Positions 7,703 to 17,961 of a stretch of DNA of 64,000 nt are shown here, in pieces. Each line of letters begins with the position of its first letter. Within the stretch, counting starts at the first letter, position 1. Under the pieces are notes generated by a model that was not told where the DNA came from, made no database searches, and saw only the letters and a program-made list of their open reading frames with translations. The position numbers and the translations under genes were made by a program. This DNA is from Acidobacteriota bacterium (lineage in GTDB: Bacteria > Acidobacteriota > Terriglobia > Bryobacterales > Bryobacteraceae): positions 1 to 64,000 of the forward strand of contig JAFDVU010000009.1 in the NCBI GenBank assembly GCA_018268835.1, read 5' to 3'.

Positions 7703-10168
7703 ATGGGATCGCTCGTCCGCAGTCTGAAGCACGCCGTCCGTTCACTGGCCCGCGATAGGGGCTTCACCGCCACCGTGGTGTTGACGATCGCGGTTTGTAT
7801 CGCGGCCAACACCGTCACCTTCGCGGTGGTCAATAGCGTGCTTCTGCGGCCGCTGCCGGTGCCCGGCGCGCGCTCCATCCTGCTGATGGCCAACCGCTAT
7901 CCCAAGGCGGGCGCGGATTTCGGCTACTACTCGGCGTCCGGCGATTACTACGACCGATTGCGCGACGTGCGCGTCTTCACCGGGCAGGCGCTGTTCCGCA
8001 CCACCGGCCGCACGCTGGAGATCCAGGGCACGCCCGAGCGCGTCACCGCCATGCAGGCGACGCCCTCGCTGTTCCCCCTGCTGCAGGTGCCGCCGGCGCA
8101 CGGGCGCGCCTTTTCCGATGCGGAAGGCGAGATCGGCCAGGAGAAGAAGGTCATTCTGAGCGACGGGCTATGCCGCCAGTTGTACGGCGCCCCGGAAGCG
8201 GCGCTGGGCCGCGACGTGCGCATCAACGGGCAGCCGTACACGGTAGTCGGAGTCATGCCGGCGGGCTTCAACTTCATCGATCCCGAAGTCCGGCTCTGGA
8301 TTCCCGCGGCGTTCACCGCGGAGGAAAAGCAAGTCCGCCACTCCAATAACTGGCAGAACATCGGCCGCCTCAAGCCGGGCGCCACGCTCGCCCAGGCGCA
8401 GGCGCAGGTCGACGCGCTCAACCGCGCCAACCTCGAACGTTTCCCCAACTACAAGGAGTTGCTCATCAACGCCGGTTTTCACACGGCGGTGGTGCCGCTC
8501 GAAGATATGCTGGTCAAGCAGGTCCGCTCCGCGCTGTACCTGCTGTGGGGCGGAGCGGCGTTCGTATTGCTGATCGGGGCGGTGAACGTGGCCAACCTGG
8601 TGCTGGCCCGCGCCACGCTGCGCCGCAAAGAATTCGCCACCCGCCTGGCCCTGGGCGCCGGGACCGCGCGGCTGATAAGCCAACTGGTAACCGAAAACGT
8701 GCTGCTGGCGCTGGCCGGGGGAGGCGCCGGCGCCGCGCTGGGCAATGCGCTGTTGACCGCCCTGGCGCATCGCGGCATCGAAACGCTCCCGCGCGCGGCC
8801 GAGATCCGCGTGGACGGCACGGTGGCCCTGGCCATGCTCGCGATGGCGGCGCTGGTCGGAATCTTCATCGGGCTGATCCCCTCGGCCCAGGTCATGCGCG
8901 CGCGCCTCAACGACGTGCTCCGCGAAGAGAGCCGCTCCGGCACCGGCGGACGGCGCGCCCGCCGCGTCCGGCAGGCCCTGGTGGTGGCGCAGTTCGGACT
9001 GGCCTTCGTACTCCTCGCCGGCGCCGGATTGCTGCTGGCCAGCTTCCGCCAACTGCTGCGCGTGGATCCCGGGTTCGACGTTCATGGCGTGGTCACGGCG
9101 GCTACCAGCGCCCCGCAATCCCTGTACCCCAAGGATGCCGACGCGCGCCTGCTCATGGATCGCGTGCTCGAAGCCATCCGCGGTATCCCCGGGGTGACTG
9201 CGGCGGGAGCCACCAGCAACATCCCGTGGAGCGGCGATCACAGCGACAGCGTCATCCTGGCCGAGGGCTACACCATGAAACCGGGCGAGTCCGTGATCTC
9301 GCCCGAACAGATTGTGGTGACCCCCGGATACTTCGAGGCCATGCGCATTCCGCTGGTAGCGGGACGCGCATTCAACGAGCACGATCGCGAATCCGACCCC
9401 GGCGCCATCATCGTGGACCAGCGGCTGGCGCGCCGCTTCTGGGGTGACCGTAACCCGCTCGGCCGGCGCATGTATTTTCCGCAGGACATCAACGACCTGT
9501 TCAAGATCGACGAGCACACCAAGTGGATGACCGTGGTGGGGGTGGCGCGTCCGGTCCACACCGCGGACGTGGAAGGCAACGGCAACCCCGTGGGCACGTA
9601 CTACCTGCCCTACGCTCAGCACGTGCAGCGCGGCTACTCGCTGGCCATCAAGGCCTCCGGCGATACCGGCGCGATCCTGCGGGCCGTGCGCGCGCGCTTC
9701 GCCGCGGCGGCGCCCAGCCTGGCGCTGTTCGATGTGCACACCATGGAGGAGCGCGGCGATCTCGCGCTGGCTTCGCGCCGCGCCTCGCTGACCCTGGCAA
9801 TGTTCTTCGGCGGACTGGCCCTGTTCCTCTCCGGAATCGGCATCTACGGCGTACTGGCCTACCTGGTGACGCAGCGGCAGCGCGAAATCGGCATCCGCGC
9901 GGCCCTGGGTTGCACCGCGGGCGGCGTGATGAAACTCGTGCTCGGCGAAGCGATGTGGCTGCTCGTTGCGGGCCTCGCGCTGGGGGCGGCCGGCGCGGTG
10001 GCGCTGCGCTCCGTGGTGGCGGGCGAACTCTACGGCGTCAAGCCGCTGGATCCGGCGGTGATGCTGGTCGTGGTGCTCACGCTGGCCGCGGTCGGCCTGG
10101 GGGCCTGCGTGCCACCCGCGCGCCGCGCCACCCGCGTGGACCCGGCGATCACGCTCCGCGAGCAATAG
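7703..10168 (+). CDS. ADOP-type ABC transporter permease (duplicated MacB/FtsX)
   Basis: The 821-residue protein has two copies of the layout 'periplasmic MacB core domain plus FtsX membrane domain'. After an N-terminal helix (about residues 20-45) comes the first periplasmic domain, then membrane helices at about 280-400 (SALYLLWGGAAFVLLIGAVN, VGIFIGLIPSAQ). A junction helix (VVAQFGLAFVLLAGAGLLLA), a second periplasmic domain (about 450-660) and the C-terminal FtsX block (FGGLALFLSGIGIYGVLAYL) follow. This is the acidobacterial duplicated orphan permease family, usually lacking a dedicated ATPase; none is adjacent. MacB-type permeases drive efflux of peptides or lipids, but the substrate here is unknown. 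It ends 3 bases from the convergent aconitase X pair. Confidence 0.9.
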   Translation: MGSLVRSLKHAVRSLARDRGFTATVVLTIAVCIAANTVTFAVVNSVLLRPLPVPGARSILLMANRYPKAGADFGYYSASGDYYDRLRDVRVFTGQALFRTTGRTLEIQGTPERVTAMQATPSLFPLLQVPPAHGRAFSDAEGEIGQEKKVILSDGLCRQLYGAPEAALGRDVRINGQPYTVVGVMPAGFNFIDPEVRLWIPAAFTAEEKQVRHSNNWQNIGRLKPGATLAQAQAQVDALNRANLERFPNYKELLINAGFHTAVVPLEDMLVKQVRSALYLLWGGAAFVLLIGAVNVANLVLARATLRRKEFATRLALGAGTARLISQLVTENVLLALAGGGAGAALGNALLTALAHRGIETLPRAAEIRVDGTVALAMLAMAALVGIFIGLIPSAQVMRARLNDVLREESRSGTGGRRARRVRQALVVAQFGLAFVLLAGAGLLLASFRQLLRVDPGFDVHGVVTAATSAPQSLYPKDADARLLMDRVLEAIRGIPGVTAAGATSNIPWSGDHSDSVILAEGYTMKPGESVISPEQIVVTPGYFEAMRIPLVAGRAFNEHDRESDPGAIIVDQRLARRFWGDRNPLGRRMYFPQDINDLFKIDEHTKWMTVVGVARPVHTADVEGNGNPVGTYYLPYAQHVQRGYSLAIKASGDTGAILRAVRARFAAAAPSLALFDVHTMEERGDLALASRRASLTLAMFFGGLALFLSGIGIYGVLAYLVTQRQREIGIRAALGCTAGGVMKLVLGEAMWLLVAGLALGAAGAVALRSVVAGELYGVKPLDPAVMLVVVLTLAAVGLGACVPPARRATRVDPAITLREQ

Positions 10169-10171
10169 CGG

Positions 10172-10591
10172 TTATCCCCGCGCCGTCACTTCCACGATGC
10201 CGCGGTCGGCGTCCACCCTCACCCGGTCGCCCGTGCGGATGAATTCGAACGGGCTGCGCTCCAGGTCCGTGATCATCGGGATGGAGTTCACGATGCAGCC
10301 CAGCGCCGCCAGCGAATCCACCTCCAGGTTGACGAACGCCACCGGCGCGTTGCCCTCCAGCTTCGCCAGACCGAGCACCATCGGGGTCGCCGAAGAGCCT
10401 TTCGTCGAACGGATCACCAGCACCCGCCCCCGCAGGCAGCAGCCTTCAAGCGGATGCCCCACCGCGATCACCGTCCCCTGCACCGGATCCACTTCGCCCC
10501 AGAAGGAGAGCATCGCGTCGGCTACCAGAGCCTCGCCTTCGGCGCAGCCGCCCACCACGCCGCGCCCCTTCACCGTCACCGGTTCACTCAT
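10172..10591 (-). CDS. Aconitase X small (swivelling) subunit
   Basis: The 139-residue protein matches the DUF126/AcnX swivel domain. It has GRGVVGGCAEGEALV at the N-terminus, GHPLEGCCLRGRVLVI in the middle, and RSTKGSSATP, which carries the conserved serine region of the active site. Together with the overlapping large subunit it forms an Fe-S dehydratase. Characterised members are archaeal phosphomevalonate dehydratase and bacterial cis-3-hydroxy-L-proline dehydratase; a bacterial context favours the second or an unknown hydroxy-acid substrate. The ATG lies inside the end of the large-subunit gene (8-base overlap), so translation is coupled. Confidence 0.88.
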   Translation of the reverse strand: MSEPVTVKGRGVVGGCAEGEALVADAMLSFWGEVDPVQGTVIAVGHPLEGCCLRGRVLVIRSTKGSSATPMVLGLAKLEGNAPVAFVNLEVDSLAALGCIVNSIPMITDLERSPFEFIRTGDRVRVDADRGIVEVTARG

Positions 10592-11834
10592 CGCCCAGCC
10601 ACCTCCCGGCCACCGCCGCCTCGATGCAGGGCCGCGTTTCGGCGACGATCACCTCCGCCCCGATCATCCCGCGCGCGTAATGGGCCTGCTTGAACCCGGG
10701 GGTCACGATGCGGCGCGCCGGCATCCGCATGTTGGTCGGGCAGGTGTCGCAGAGGATACGGCCGCCGGCGGCTTCGATGATCGCGGTGTAGCCCATCGCG
10801 TCCGCCGATGCCCGCGTGGCGCGCGCCGCGTCCACCCACAGGCGCACATGCGCGGCGATGCGCCTGCCCTTGAGCAGCGCCGCGATCTCCGCGATCTCGT
10901 GAATGCTCGCGTGCGGGCAGCCCAGGATCACGGTATCGATCTCCTCGCCCGTGGGATTGCGCAGCGCCCGGTACATCCCGCGCAGCGTTTCATCGGTGAA
11001 GCTCAGGTACTCCGCCGGCACGTCGCCGTGGAATGCCGCTTCCAGCGTGGGCGCCTCCGGAGTAACCCCGGCGATGTGGCACATGGAGACTCCGCCGGAG
11101 GTGGCCAGCGCGGCGCACAGTTGCTTGGCTTCGTCCTGCGACGGGCGGCGCACGCCGTGGAACACGGGGATGCCCAGCCCGGCCCGGTTCCCCGCGAAGT
11201 ACCCGAGCGCACCCCAATCCGTGGGGCTGTCCAGGTCCGCCGATACCTCGATGCGCAGCGTGCCCTTGCGATGCTCGTCCAGCAGCACGCCGAATTCCGG
11301 CACCAGGCCGAGCAGCGACGCCGCCATCGCGCTCTCGGTGCCGTGCCTCGTAGTGCGCGCCCCCAGGATGGAATTCGCGTACACCACCGCGGAGGATTCG
11401 GTCCAGGCGCAGATCTCGCCTTTGAGCGGCACGTTGCCCACCAGATACGGCGCGCAGGTGAAGGTATTCAGGAAGCCCGCCTCCGCCGCCAGCGCGTTGA
11501 TCTCCCGCTGCGCGCGCACCTGCTCGGGATCGTTCTCGGGCGTGTCCAGCTCGTCCATCGTCAGGAACAGTGTGTGCACCGTGCAGACGCAGCCGGGCGC
11601 GGTAGCGTGGGAGCAGGCTTCGCGCAGGTCGGCCGCCTGCTGTTCCAGAGTGTGCCGCGAAGCGCCGCGCGCCATCACGTTGGCCACGGGGAAAAGCGCG
11701 TGCGTGTTGGTCACGGGGATCAGCCGGCCCGCGCCCATCACGCCGCCCCACTCCACCAGCCAGCGCATGCACTTTGCGAGGTACGGCCCGCGGCTGCCAT
11801 CGAGCACGGACTGCTGCTCCGCGGTCAATTCCAT
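10584..11834 (-). CDS. Aconitase X catalytic subunit
   Basis: The 416-residue protein is the large subunit of the AcnX family (DUF521). It starts MELTAEQQSVLDG and contains RLIPVTNTHALFP, cysteine sites around HATAPGCVCT, the TVILGCPHASIHE motif and the C-terminal ILCDTCPTNMR. These cysteines are the expected ligands for an iron-sulfur cluster. In bacteria such proteins are usually encoded as two genes, as here, whereas some other members are single fused chains. Neighbouring genes give no clear pathway, so the substrate stays open. The gene is divergent from the OmpA-like gene, with about 95 bases between them. Confidence 0.88.
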   Translation of the reverse strand: MELTAEQQSVLDGSRGPYLAKCMRWLVEWGGVMGAGRLIPVTNTHALFPVANVMARGASRHTLEQQAADLREACSHATAPGCVCTVHTLFLTMDELDTPENDPEQVRAQREINALAAEAGFLNTFTCAPYLVGNVPLKGEICAWTESSAVVYANSILGARTTRHGTESAMAASLLGLVPEFGVLLDEHRKGTLRIEVSADLDSPTDWGALGYFAGNRAGLGIPVFHGVRRPSQDEAKQLCAALATSGGVSMCHIAGVTPEAPTLEAAFHGDVPAEYLSFTDETLRGMYRALRNPTGEEIDTVILGCPHASIHEIAEIAALLKGRRIAAHVRLWVDAARATRASADAMGYTAIIEAAGGRILCDTCPTNMRMPARRIVTPGFKQAHYARGMIGAEVIVAETRPCIEAAVAGRWLGDE

Positions 11835-11929
11835 CGGCGATCCTCCCCCTCATGATAGTCCACCGCGCGTTGAGGATACACGCAATCACAATGGCACGTC
11901 GTGTGCTCCTGCAAGTGAGGAGGTCATGA

Positions 11930-13462
11930 ATGATGAGGAGTCAACTTGCTGCTATTGCAATATTTGCGATGTCTCATACATCTTCTGGCTCGAGTCAGCA
12001 GGTTCCGATTTACCAGGTCAAGGTGATCGAGCGCACGGTGAGTGCGGTCAACTACCAGTATCAGGGCGATCCCACACACATCGATTTCCGCGGGACCGTA
12101 CTGATGCCCGCGGCCAAAGGCGATGCCGAGGTCCAGTCGAAACAGGGACGCACGCGCATCGACGCGCGCTTCTCCGGCGTCGGAGCGCCATCCAGGTTCG
12201 GCCCTGAGTACCTGACCTATGTGCTCTGGGCGGTCACTCCCGAAGGAGGGGCGCGGAATCTCGGCGAGGTAGTCGCCGATTCGGGCGATCGTGCGCACAT
12301 CAAAGTGACAACGAGTCTGCAGGCGTTCGGCATGATCGTGACCGCGGAACCGTATTCCGCGGTGCGGCAACCGGGCAACGTGGTCGTGCTGGAAAATCAA
12401 GTCCGCTCCGACACCATTGGGCGCATTGAGCCGATCCACGCCAGGTTCGAACTGCTGCCCCGCGGCAACTATACGTATGATCATTCCGCAGCCGCCAACC
12501 AGCCTCCGGGTCCCAAGGTCTCCATGAAGCGTTACGAGAGTCTGTTGGAACTCTACCAGGCGCAGAACGCGATCGCGATCGCGCGGTCGCAGGGCGCGGA
12601 CCGCTATGCCCCGGACGCACTCGCCAAGGCGGACGCCCTGTTCACCCAGGCGAGGCAGATGGAGGATCACAAGGGAAACCGCGACACCGTCGTGGCCCTT
12701 GCGCGCCAGGCAGCCCAGACCGCGGAGGACGCGCGCGCCATCGCGAGCAAGCGCCAGGAGGACGAGGAACTCGCACGGACCAAGGCACAGTTGTCTCGGG
12801 AGCAGAGCCGTCGCGAAGCCGCCGAGCAAGCCGCGCGCCAGGCGCAGAACGATGCCAACCAGCAGCAAGCGCGATTTGAGGCGGAACGTGCGGCGCGCGA
12901 GCGGGCCGAAGAGGCCTCACGGGCGGCAGCGGCGGCCGCAACCCCTCCTCCCCCGGCCACCCCTGAGCCGCCGCGCGAATCCGCACGGGCCGAGGCGGCT
13001 CAGAAAAGCGCGCTTCGTCGGCAACTGCTCGAGCGCATGAGCCGCTACCTGCCGGCCATCGATTCGCCGCGCGGAATTGTGGTCACAATCCCGTCCACCT
13101 CCTTCCGGGGCGAGGCGCTGGATCCGGTCGCCGCGGAACGCATCTCGCAGTTGGCAACCGTGATAGCGGCGCAGCCCGGCTTGAACACCAAAGTGGATGG
13201 GTACTCGGACGGCGACGGCACGGCGGGGGACGTTGCATCGAAGATCCACGCAGACGCAGTCCGCGACGCCCTCGTGCGCGGAGGCTTGAGCCCGAACGCG
13301 GTGGAGGCCAGGGGCTTGGGCGGCAGCCGGCCCATGGTCGCGAACAATACGCTCGCCGGCAGGCAGCGGAACCGTAGAGTCGAGATCGTCGTTTCCGGCG
13401 ACGCCATCGGCACTCTGGCCAACTGGGATCACGCTTACAGTCTTGTCTCCAGCCAGCGTTAG
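11930..13462 (+). CDS. OmpA-family protein with coiled-coil middle region
   Basis: The 510-residue protein has a short hydrophobic leader, a globular N-terminal part (VPIYQVKVIERTVSAVNYQY, to about residue 195), then a long Ala/Gln/Arg/Glu helical segment (about 200-345) with a Pro-rich hinge. The C-terminal OmpA peptidoglycan-binding domain (about 370-495) has VDGYSDGDG and GLGGSRPMVANNT and ends with QRNRRVEIVVSG. It would link the envelope to peptidoglycan. The start at 11930 follows GTGAGGAGG with 7 bases spacing. An overlapping ATG at 11926 is in another frame. It ends exactly where the convergent reductase gene ends. Confidence 0.85.
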   Translation: MMRSQLAAIAIFAMSHTSSGSSQQVPIYQVKVIERTVSAVNYQYQGDPTHIDFRGTVLMPAAKGDAEVQSKQGRTRIDARFSGVGAPSRFGPEYLTYVLWAVTPEGGARNLGEVVADSGDRAHIKVTTSLQAFGMIVTAEPYSAVRQPGNVVVLENQVRSDTIGRIEPIHARFELLPRGNYTYDHSAAANQPPGPKVSMKRYESLLELYQAQNAIAIARSQGADRYAPDALAKADALFTQARQMEDHKGNRDTVVALARQAAQTAEDARAIASKRQEDEELARTKAQLSREQSRREAAEQAARQAQNDANQQQARFEAERAARERAEEASRAAAAAATPPPPATPEPPRESARAEAAQKSALRRQLLERMSRYLPAIDSPRGIVVTIPSTSFRGEALDPVAAERISQLATVIAAQPGLNTKVDGYSDGDGTAGDVASKIHADAVRDALVRGGLSPNAVEARGLGGSRPMVANNTLAGRQRNRRVEIVVSGDAIGTLANWDHAYSLVSSQR

Positions 13463-14443
13463 CTAACGTTCCATCGCCTGGATCTCGCTCCACACGGCTG
13501 GATCCACCGGCACGCCGAGCGCGGTATTCTCCGCGCGGAGTTGCGGCGTGCGTTCTCCGGGGTAGCGCGCGCCGATCGATTCCACGATCCCGTCCGCGAT
13601 CCCGTTCGCGGCTGCGTCCGCGCCCAGTCCCGCGAGGTCCATCGCCAGGAAGAACTGGCACAGTCCGGCTTCCCGTTCCGGGTCGCCGGGGATCTGGTGC
13701 GTGGCCAGTCCGCCGGACAGCATCGCCGCGGTCAGGTCGAGCAGGATCGCCAGTCCCGAACCTTTCCAGTAGCCGGCGGGCAAGGGCCGCCCCGAGGCTT
13801 CGATGGCCGCGGGGTCGCGCGTGAGCCGGCCCTCGGCATCGAACCCGCCCTCCACCGGCAGCATCTCGCCGCGCGCGCGGTAGCTGGCCAGCGCGCCATA
13901 GGAGAACTGCGACATGGCCATGTCCAGCACCACGTGGCCGCGTGCCCGCGGCACCGCCAGGATCAGCGGATTGTTGCCCACCCGCGCCTCGGCCCGTCCC
14001 CAGGGCGGCATGTTGGGCATGGTGTTGGTCCAGCACGCCGCGATGCACCCAGCCTCGGCCGCCTGCCATCCGTAGGTGCCGCCGCGCATCCAGTGGTTGG
14101 TGTTGGCCAGCGCCACCGCTCCCACCCCGTGCTCCCGCGCCAGGGCGATCGCACGCCCCATGCTCTGCCACGCGTTCAGGTTCCCCGGACCGCGGTTGCC
14201 GTCCCAACGCTCCAGGCCCCCGTGCGCGCGCACCAGTGCGGGCTCGGCGCCCACGTCCACGCGTCCGGCGCGGATCATGCGCACGAAGCGCGGGAAGCGG
14301 CTCGCCCCGTGGCTGTAAACCCCGTCGCGCGTGGTTTCCGCGAACAGGCGCGCGCACCGGGTCGCGCGCTCCTCGCTGAAGCCCAGCTTGCGCAGCACGC
14401 CGGTGAGCGTTTCGTGGAGTTCCTCAAAGCGGATTCGCGGCAT
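13463..14443 (-). CDS. Ldh/YiaK-family NAD(P)H-dependent oxidoreductase
   Basis: The protein resembles E. coli YiaK (2,3-diketo-L-gulonate reductase) along its whole length. It has the MPRIRFEEL start, the catalytic-histidine motif GVYSHGASRFPRF (His45), NHWMRGGTYGWQAAEAG, TNTMPNMPPWG and GYWKGSGLAILLDL. Members of this malate/lactate dehydrogenase superfamily reduce 2-keto acids with NAD(P)H in the cytoplasm. The exact substrate is unproven. A start five codons upstream (14458) is also open; 14443 was chosen to match family length. Its stop abuts the stop of the OmpA-like gene. Confidence 0.88.
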   Translation of the reverse strand: MPRIRFEELHETLTGVLRKLGFSEERATRCARLFAETTRDGVYSHGASRFPRFVRMIRAGRVDVGAEPALVRAHGGLERWDGNRGPGNLNAWQSMGRAIALAREHGVGAVALANTNHWMRGGTYGWQAAEAGCIAACWTNTMPNMPPWGRAEARVGNNPLILAVPRARGHVVLDMAMSQFSYGALASYRARGEMLPVEGGFDAEGRLTRDPAAIEASGRPLPAGYWKGSGLAILLDLTAAMLSGGLATHQIPGDPEREAGLCQFFLAMDLAGLGADAAANGIADGIVESIGARYPGERTPQLRAENTALGVPVDPAVWSEIQAMER

Positions 14444-14505
14444 GGAAACAGCCAGCATAGCGCGCGCCCGATCGGCCCGGCGCTCCCGGCGTTATACTCA
14501 GGCAC

Positions 14506-15807
<1,302 letters not shown>

Positions 15808-15852
15808 GATCTCGCGTGAACCGGCAAGCTGTGTGTTACGCTAGCTTTACCG

Positions 15853-17961
15853 ATGCCCAGTCCTTCCGGCGGAGCAGTGTGTCCCCCTGAAACCGAGCGC
15901 CCGTACCTTTCCATCGTCGCCACCGCGCGCAACGATAATCACGGGGGCAATCTGCTGGGACGTATGCAGGTTTTTGTCTCCGCCTGGATCGAGCAGGCGC
16001 GCCGCCACAACCTCTCCTCGGAGCTGATCCTGGTGGAATGGAATCCGCCTGAGGATAGGCCGCGGCTGGCCGAGGCCCTGCGCTGGCCCGAGGACACCGG
16101 TCCCACGCGCGTGCGCATCATCGAGGTTCCGGCGGAGATTCACCGTTGCTATCGGCACGCCGAGGCCCTCCCCCTCTACCAGATGATCGCCAAGAACGTC
16201 GGCATCCGGCGCGCGCGCGGCGAGTTTGTCCTGGTCACCAACATCGACATCGTCTTCTCCGACGAAATCGTGCGCTTCCTGGCTGAACGCAAGCTCGAAA
16301 AGGGCAAGCTCTACCGCACGGACCGCTACGACGCGGCCACCGACGTTCCGGTGGACGGCACGCTCGACGAGCAACTCGCCTACTGCCGCGGCCACATCAT
16401 CCGGCTCTGCGCGCGGCACGGCATCTACAAGCTCACCGAAGACGGCATGCGCGAGAACCTGCCCGGCGATATCGTTCCGCCGGATTCCGGCATCTGGTTC
16501 GGCGAGGGCTGGTTCGAGATCGAGCGCTACGTGATCGACTACTTCCGCTGGATGGCCGACGACGCGGATCTCTTCCTGCGAGTGCCTCCCGGGGGCGGCA
16601 CGCTCAAGTTCGAGGTCGAAGCCGGACCCGGCGTCGGCGCGCCGCCACACACCCTGCAGGCCCTGGATGAGGACGGAAAGGTGGTGGCGGAGTGGCTGCT
16701 CATCAGCCGCACCACCCTGCGGCTGGACATCCCCGATACGCCCGGCGGACGGCGCCGCGTCCGCTTCCGCGCGCCCGGCGGCGGGCTGCCCATCGTGCAC
16801 GATCCGCGCATCACCAATTTCCGCTTCTACCGCGTGGAATGGATGCAATCCAAGGCGCCGGATTTCGCTCCCCATCCCTTCGGCAAAACCGTGAAGAAGT
16901 GGATGCCGATCCTGCTGCGCCTGCTAAAGGACCGCTTGAAGGCCAATCCCCTGACCTTCCCGCTAGCCGGTCCGCGCGCCTTCTTCAGCGCCGTCCGCCT
17001 ACTGCGCCTGCTGGGCCTGGACATCTTCGATGGCGGCGCCGCCTTCCGGCTGTGCGAGGGATGGCACTCGCTGGAGGACACCGGCGGCATCACCTTCCGC
17101 TGGGCGCACTACAATTCCGAATTCGCCATCTGCTTCCAGGATGGCTCCACGCGGCTGGGCATGCTGGTGGAACCCGGACCCTCGCTCGGCTTCGCGCCCT
17201 TCGACCTCGTGCTCCGGATCGAGGGAAAGGAGATCGGGCGCGCGCGCGTCCGCGGGGTCAGCTACGTGGAATTCGACCTGCCCATCCGTCAGGGCGAGGA
17301 AGTGCTCCTCAACCTGAATCCCGAAAACCCCAGCGGCGCGTGGGGACAGCCCATCCCGGGCGACGTGCGCACGCTGAACTATCGTGTGCTGGTTTGCGGA
17401 CGCGGCACCCCGCCGGAGCACCCCGCTCCGCCGGATCCCGCGCCGCCCGTCGGTAAGTGGCCGACCCGCCTGCTGGCCACGCGGCCGGCCGAAACCGACT
17501 GGGTGGCCGATCTCGCCCCGCAGGCCAAGGCCATCGCCGAAATGGGCAGGCCCCACTTTCTCCACCTCTATGCGTGCGGCGATTTCCAGATGATGGCGCG
17601 CGAGGATTGGGATGACGTCCGCGGCTACGCCGAGCTCGACGAGTTCTCCATGCACCTGGACTCCGTCTTCAGCTACGCGGCATACTACAGCGGCAAGGAC
17701 GAAGTCTTTCTGCCCGACCCGATGCGCATCTACCACATCGAGCACGGCATCGGCTCCGGCTGGACACCGGAGGGCCACAACGCGCTCATGGAGCGCATCA
17801 CGCGCAAGGGCATCTCGCAACTGGTCTTCGCCGACGTGGCCGCCATGGTGGCCCAGATGCGCCGCCTCCACGCCACCATGATCTTCAATCTCGACGATTG
17901 GGGCATGGCTGGCGAACAACTCCAGGAGACCACCCTGGACCGCACGCAGGTGGTGAGCTAG
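15853..17961 (+). CDS. Large glycosyltransferase-like protein, paralogue 1 (two sandwich modules)
   Basis: The 702-residue protein starts with a GT-A-like half (about residues 17-225). It shows [43 protein letters not shown] and the acidic VTNIDIVFSDE, which is placed like a metal/nucleotide-binding DXD segment. Two beta-rich insertions follow (about 230-330 and 395-510), each opening with a GW-x-E segment and an FRW. The C-terminal half (about 560-690) has ACGDFQMMAREDW, VRGYAELDEFSMHLDS and RIYHIEHGIGSGWTPEG, resembling the galactosyltransferase C-terminal fold. This is therefore probably a transferase acting on an envelope glycan, but family and donor are not known to me. It is coupled to the next gene: TAG directly followed by GTG. 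Confidence 0.7.
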   Translation: MPSPSGGAVCPPETERPYLSIVATARNDNHGGNLLGRMQVFVSAWIEQARRHNLSSELILVEWNPPEDRPRLAEALRWPEDTGPTRVRIIEVPAEIHRCYRHAEALPLYQMIAKNVGIRRARGEFVLVTNIDIVFSDEIVRFLAERKLEKGKLYRTDRYDAATDVPVDGTLDEQLAYCRGHIIRLCARHGIYKLTEDGMRENLPGDIVPPDSGIWFGEGWFEIERYVIDYFRWMADDADLFLRVPPGGGTLKFEVEAGPGVGAPPHTLQALDEDGKVVAEWLLISRTTLRLDIPDTPGGRRRVRFRAPGGGLPIVHDPRITNFRFYRVEWMQSKAPDFAPHPFGKTVKKWMPILLRLLKDRLKANPLTFPLAGPRAFFSAVRLLRLLGLDIFDGGAAFRLCEGWHSLEDTGGITFRWAHYNSEFAICFQDGSTRLGMLVEPGPSLGFAPFDLVLRIEGKEIGRARVRGVSYVEFDLPIRQGEEVLLNLNPENPSGAWGQPIPGDVRTLNYRVLVCGRGTPPEHPAPPDPAPPVGKWPTRLLATRPAETDWVADLAPQAKAIAEMGRPHFLHLYACGDFQMMAREDWDDVRGYAELDEFSMHLDSVFSYAAYYSGKDEVFLPDPMRIYHIEHGIGSGWTPEGHNALMERITRKGISQLVFADVAAMVAQMRRLHATMIFNLDDWGMAGEQLQETTLDRTQVVS

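Noticed and set aside
6059-7732. Minus-strand frame of about 557 codons
   Set aside because: It covers the FkbM gene in antisense and shows no domain or start signal.
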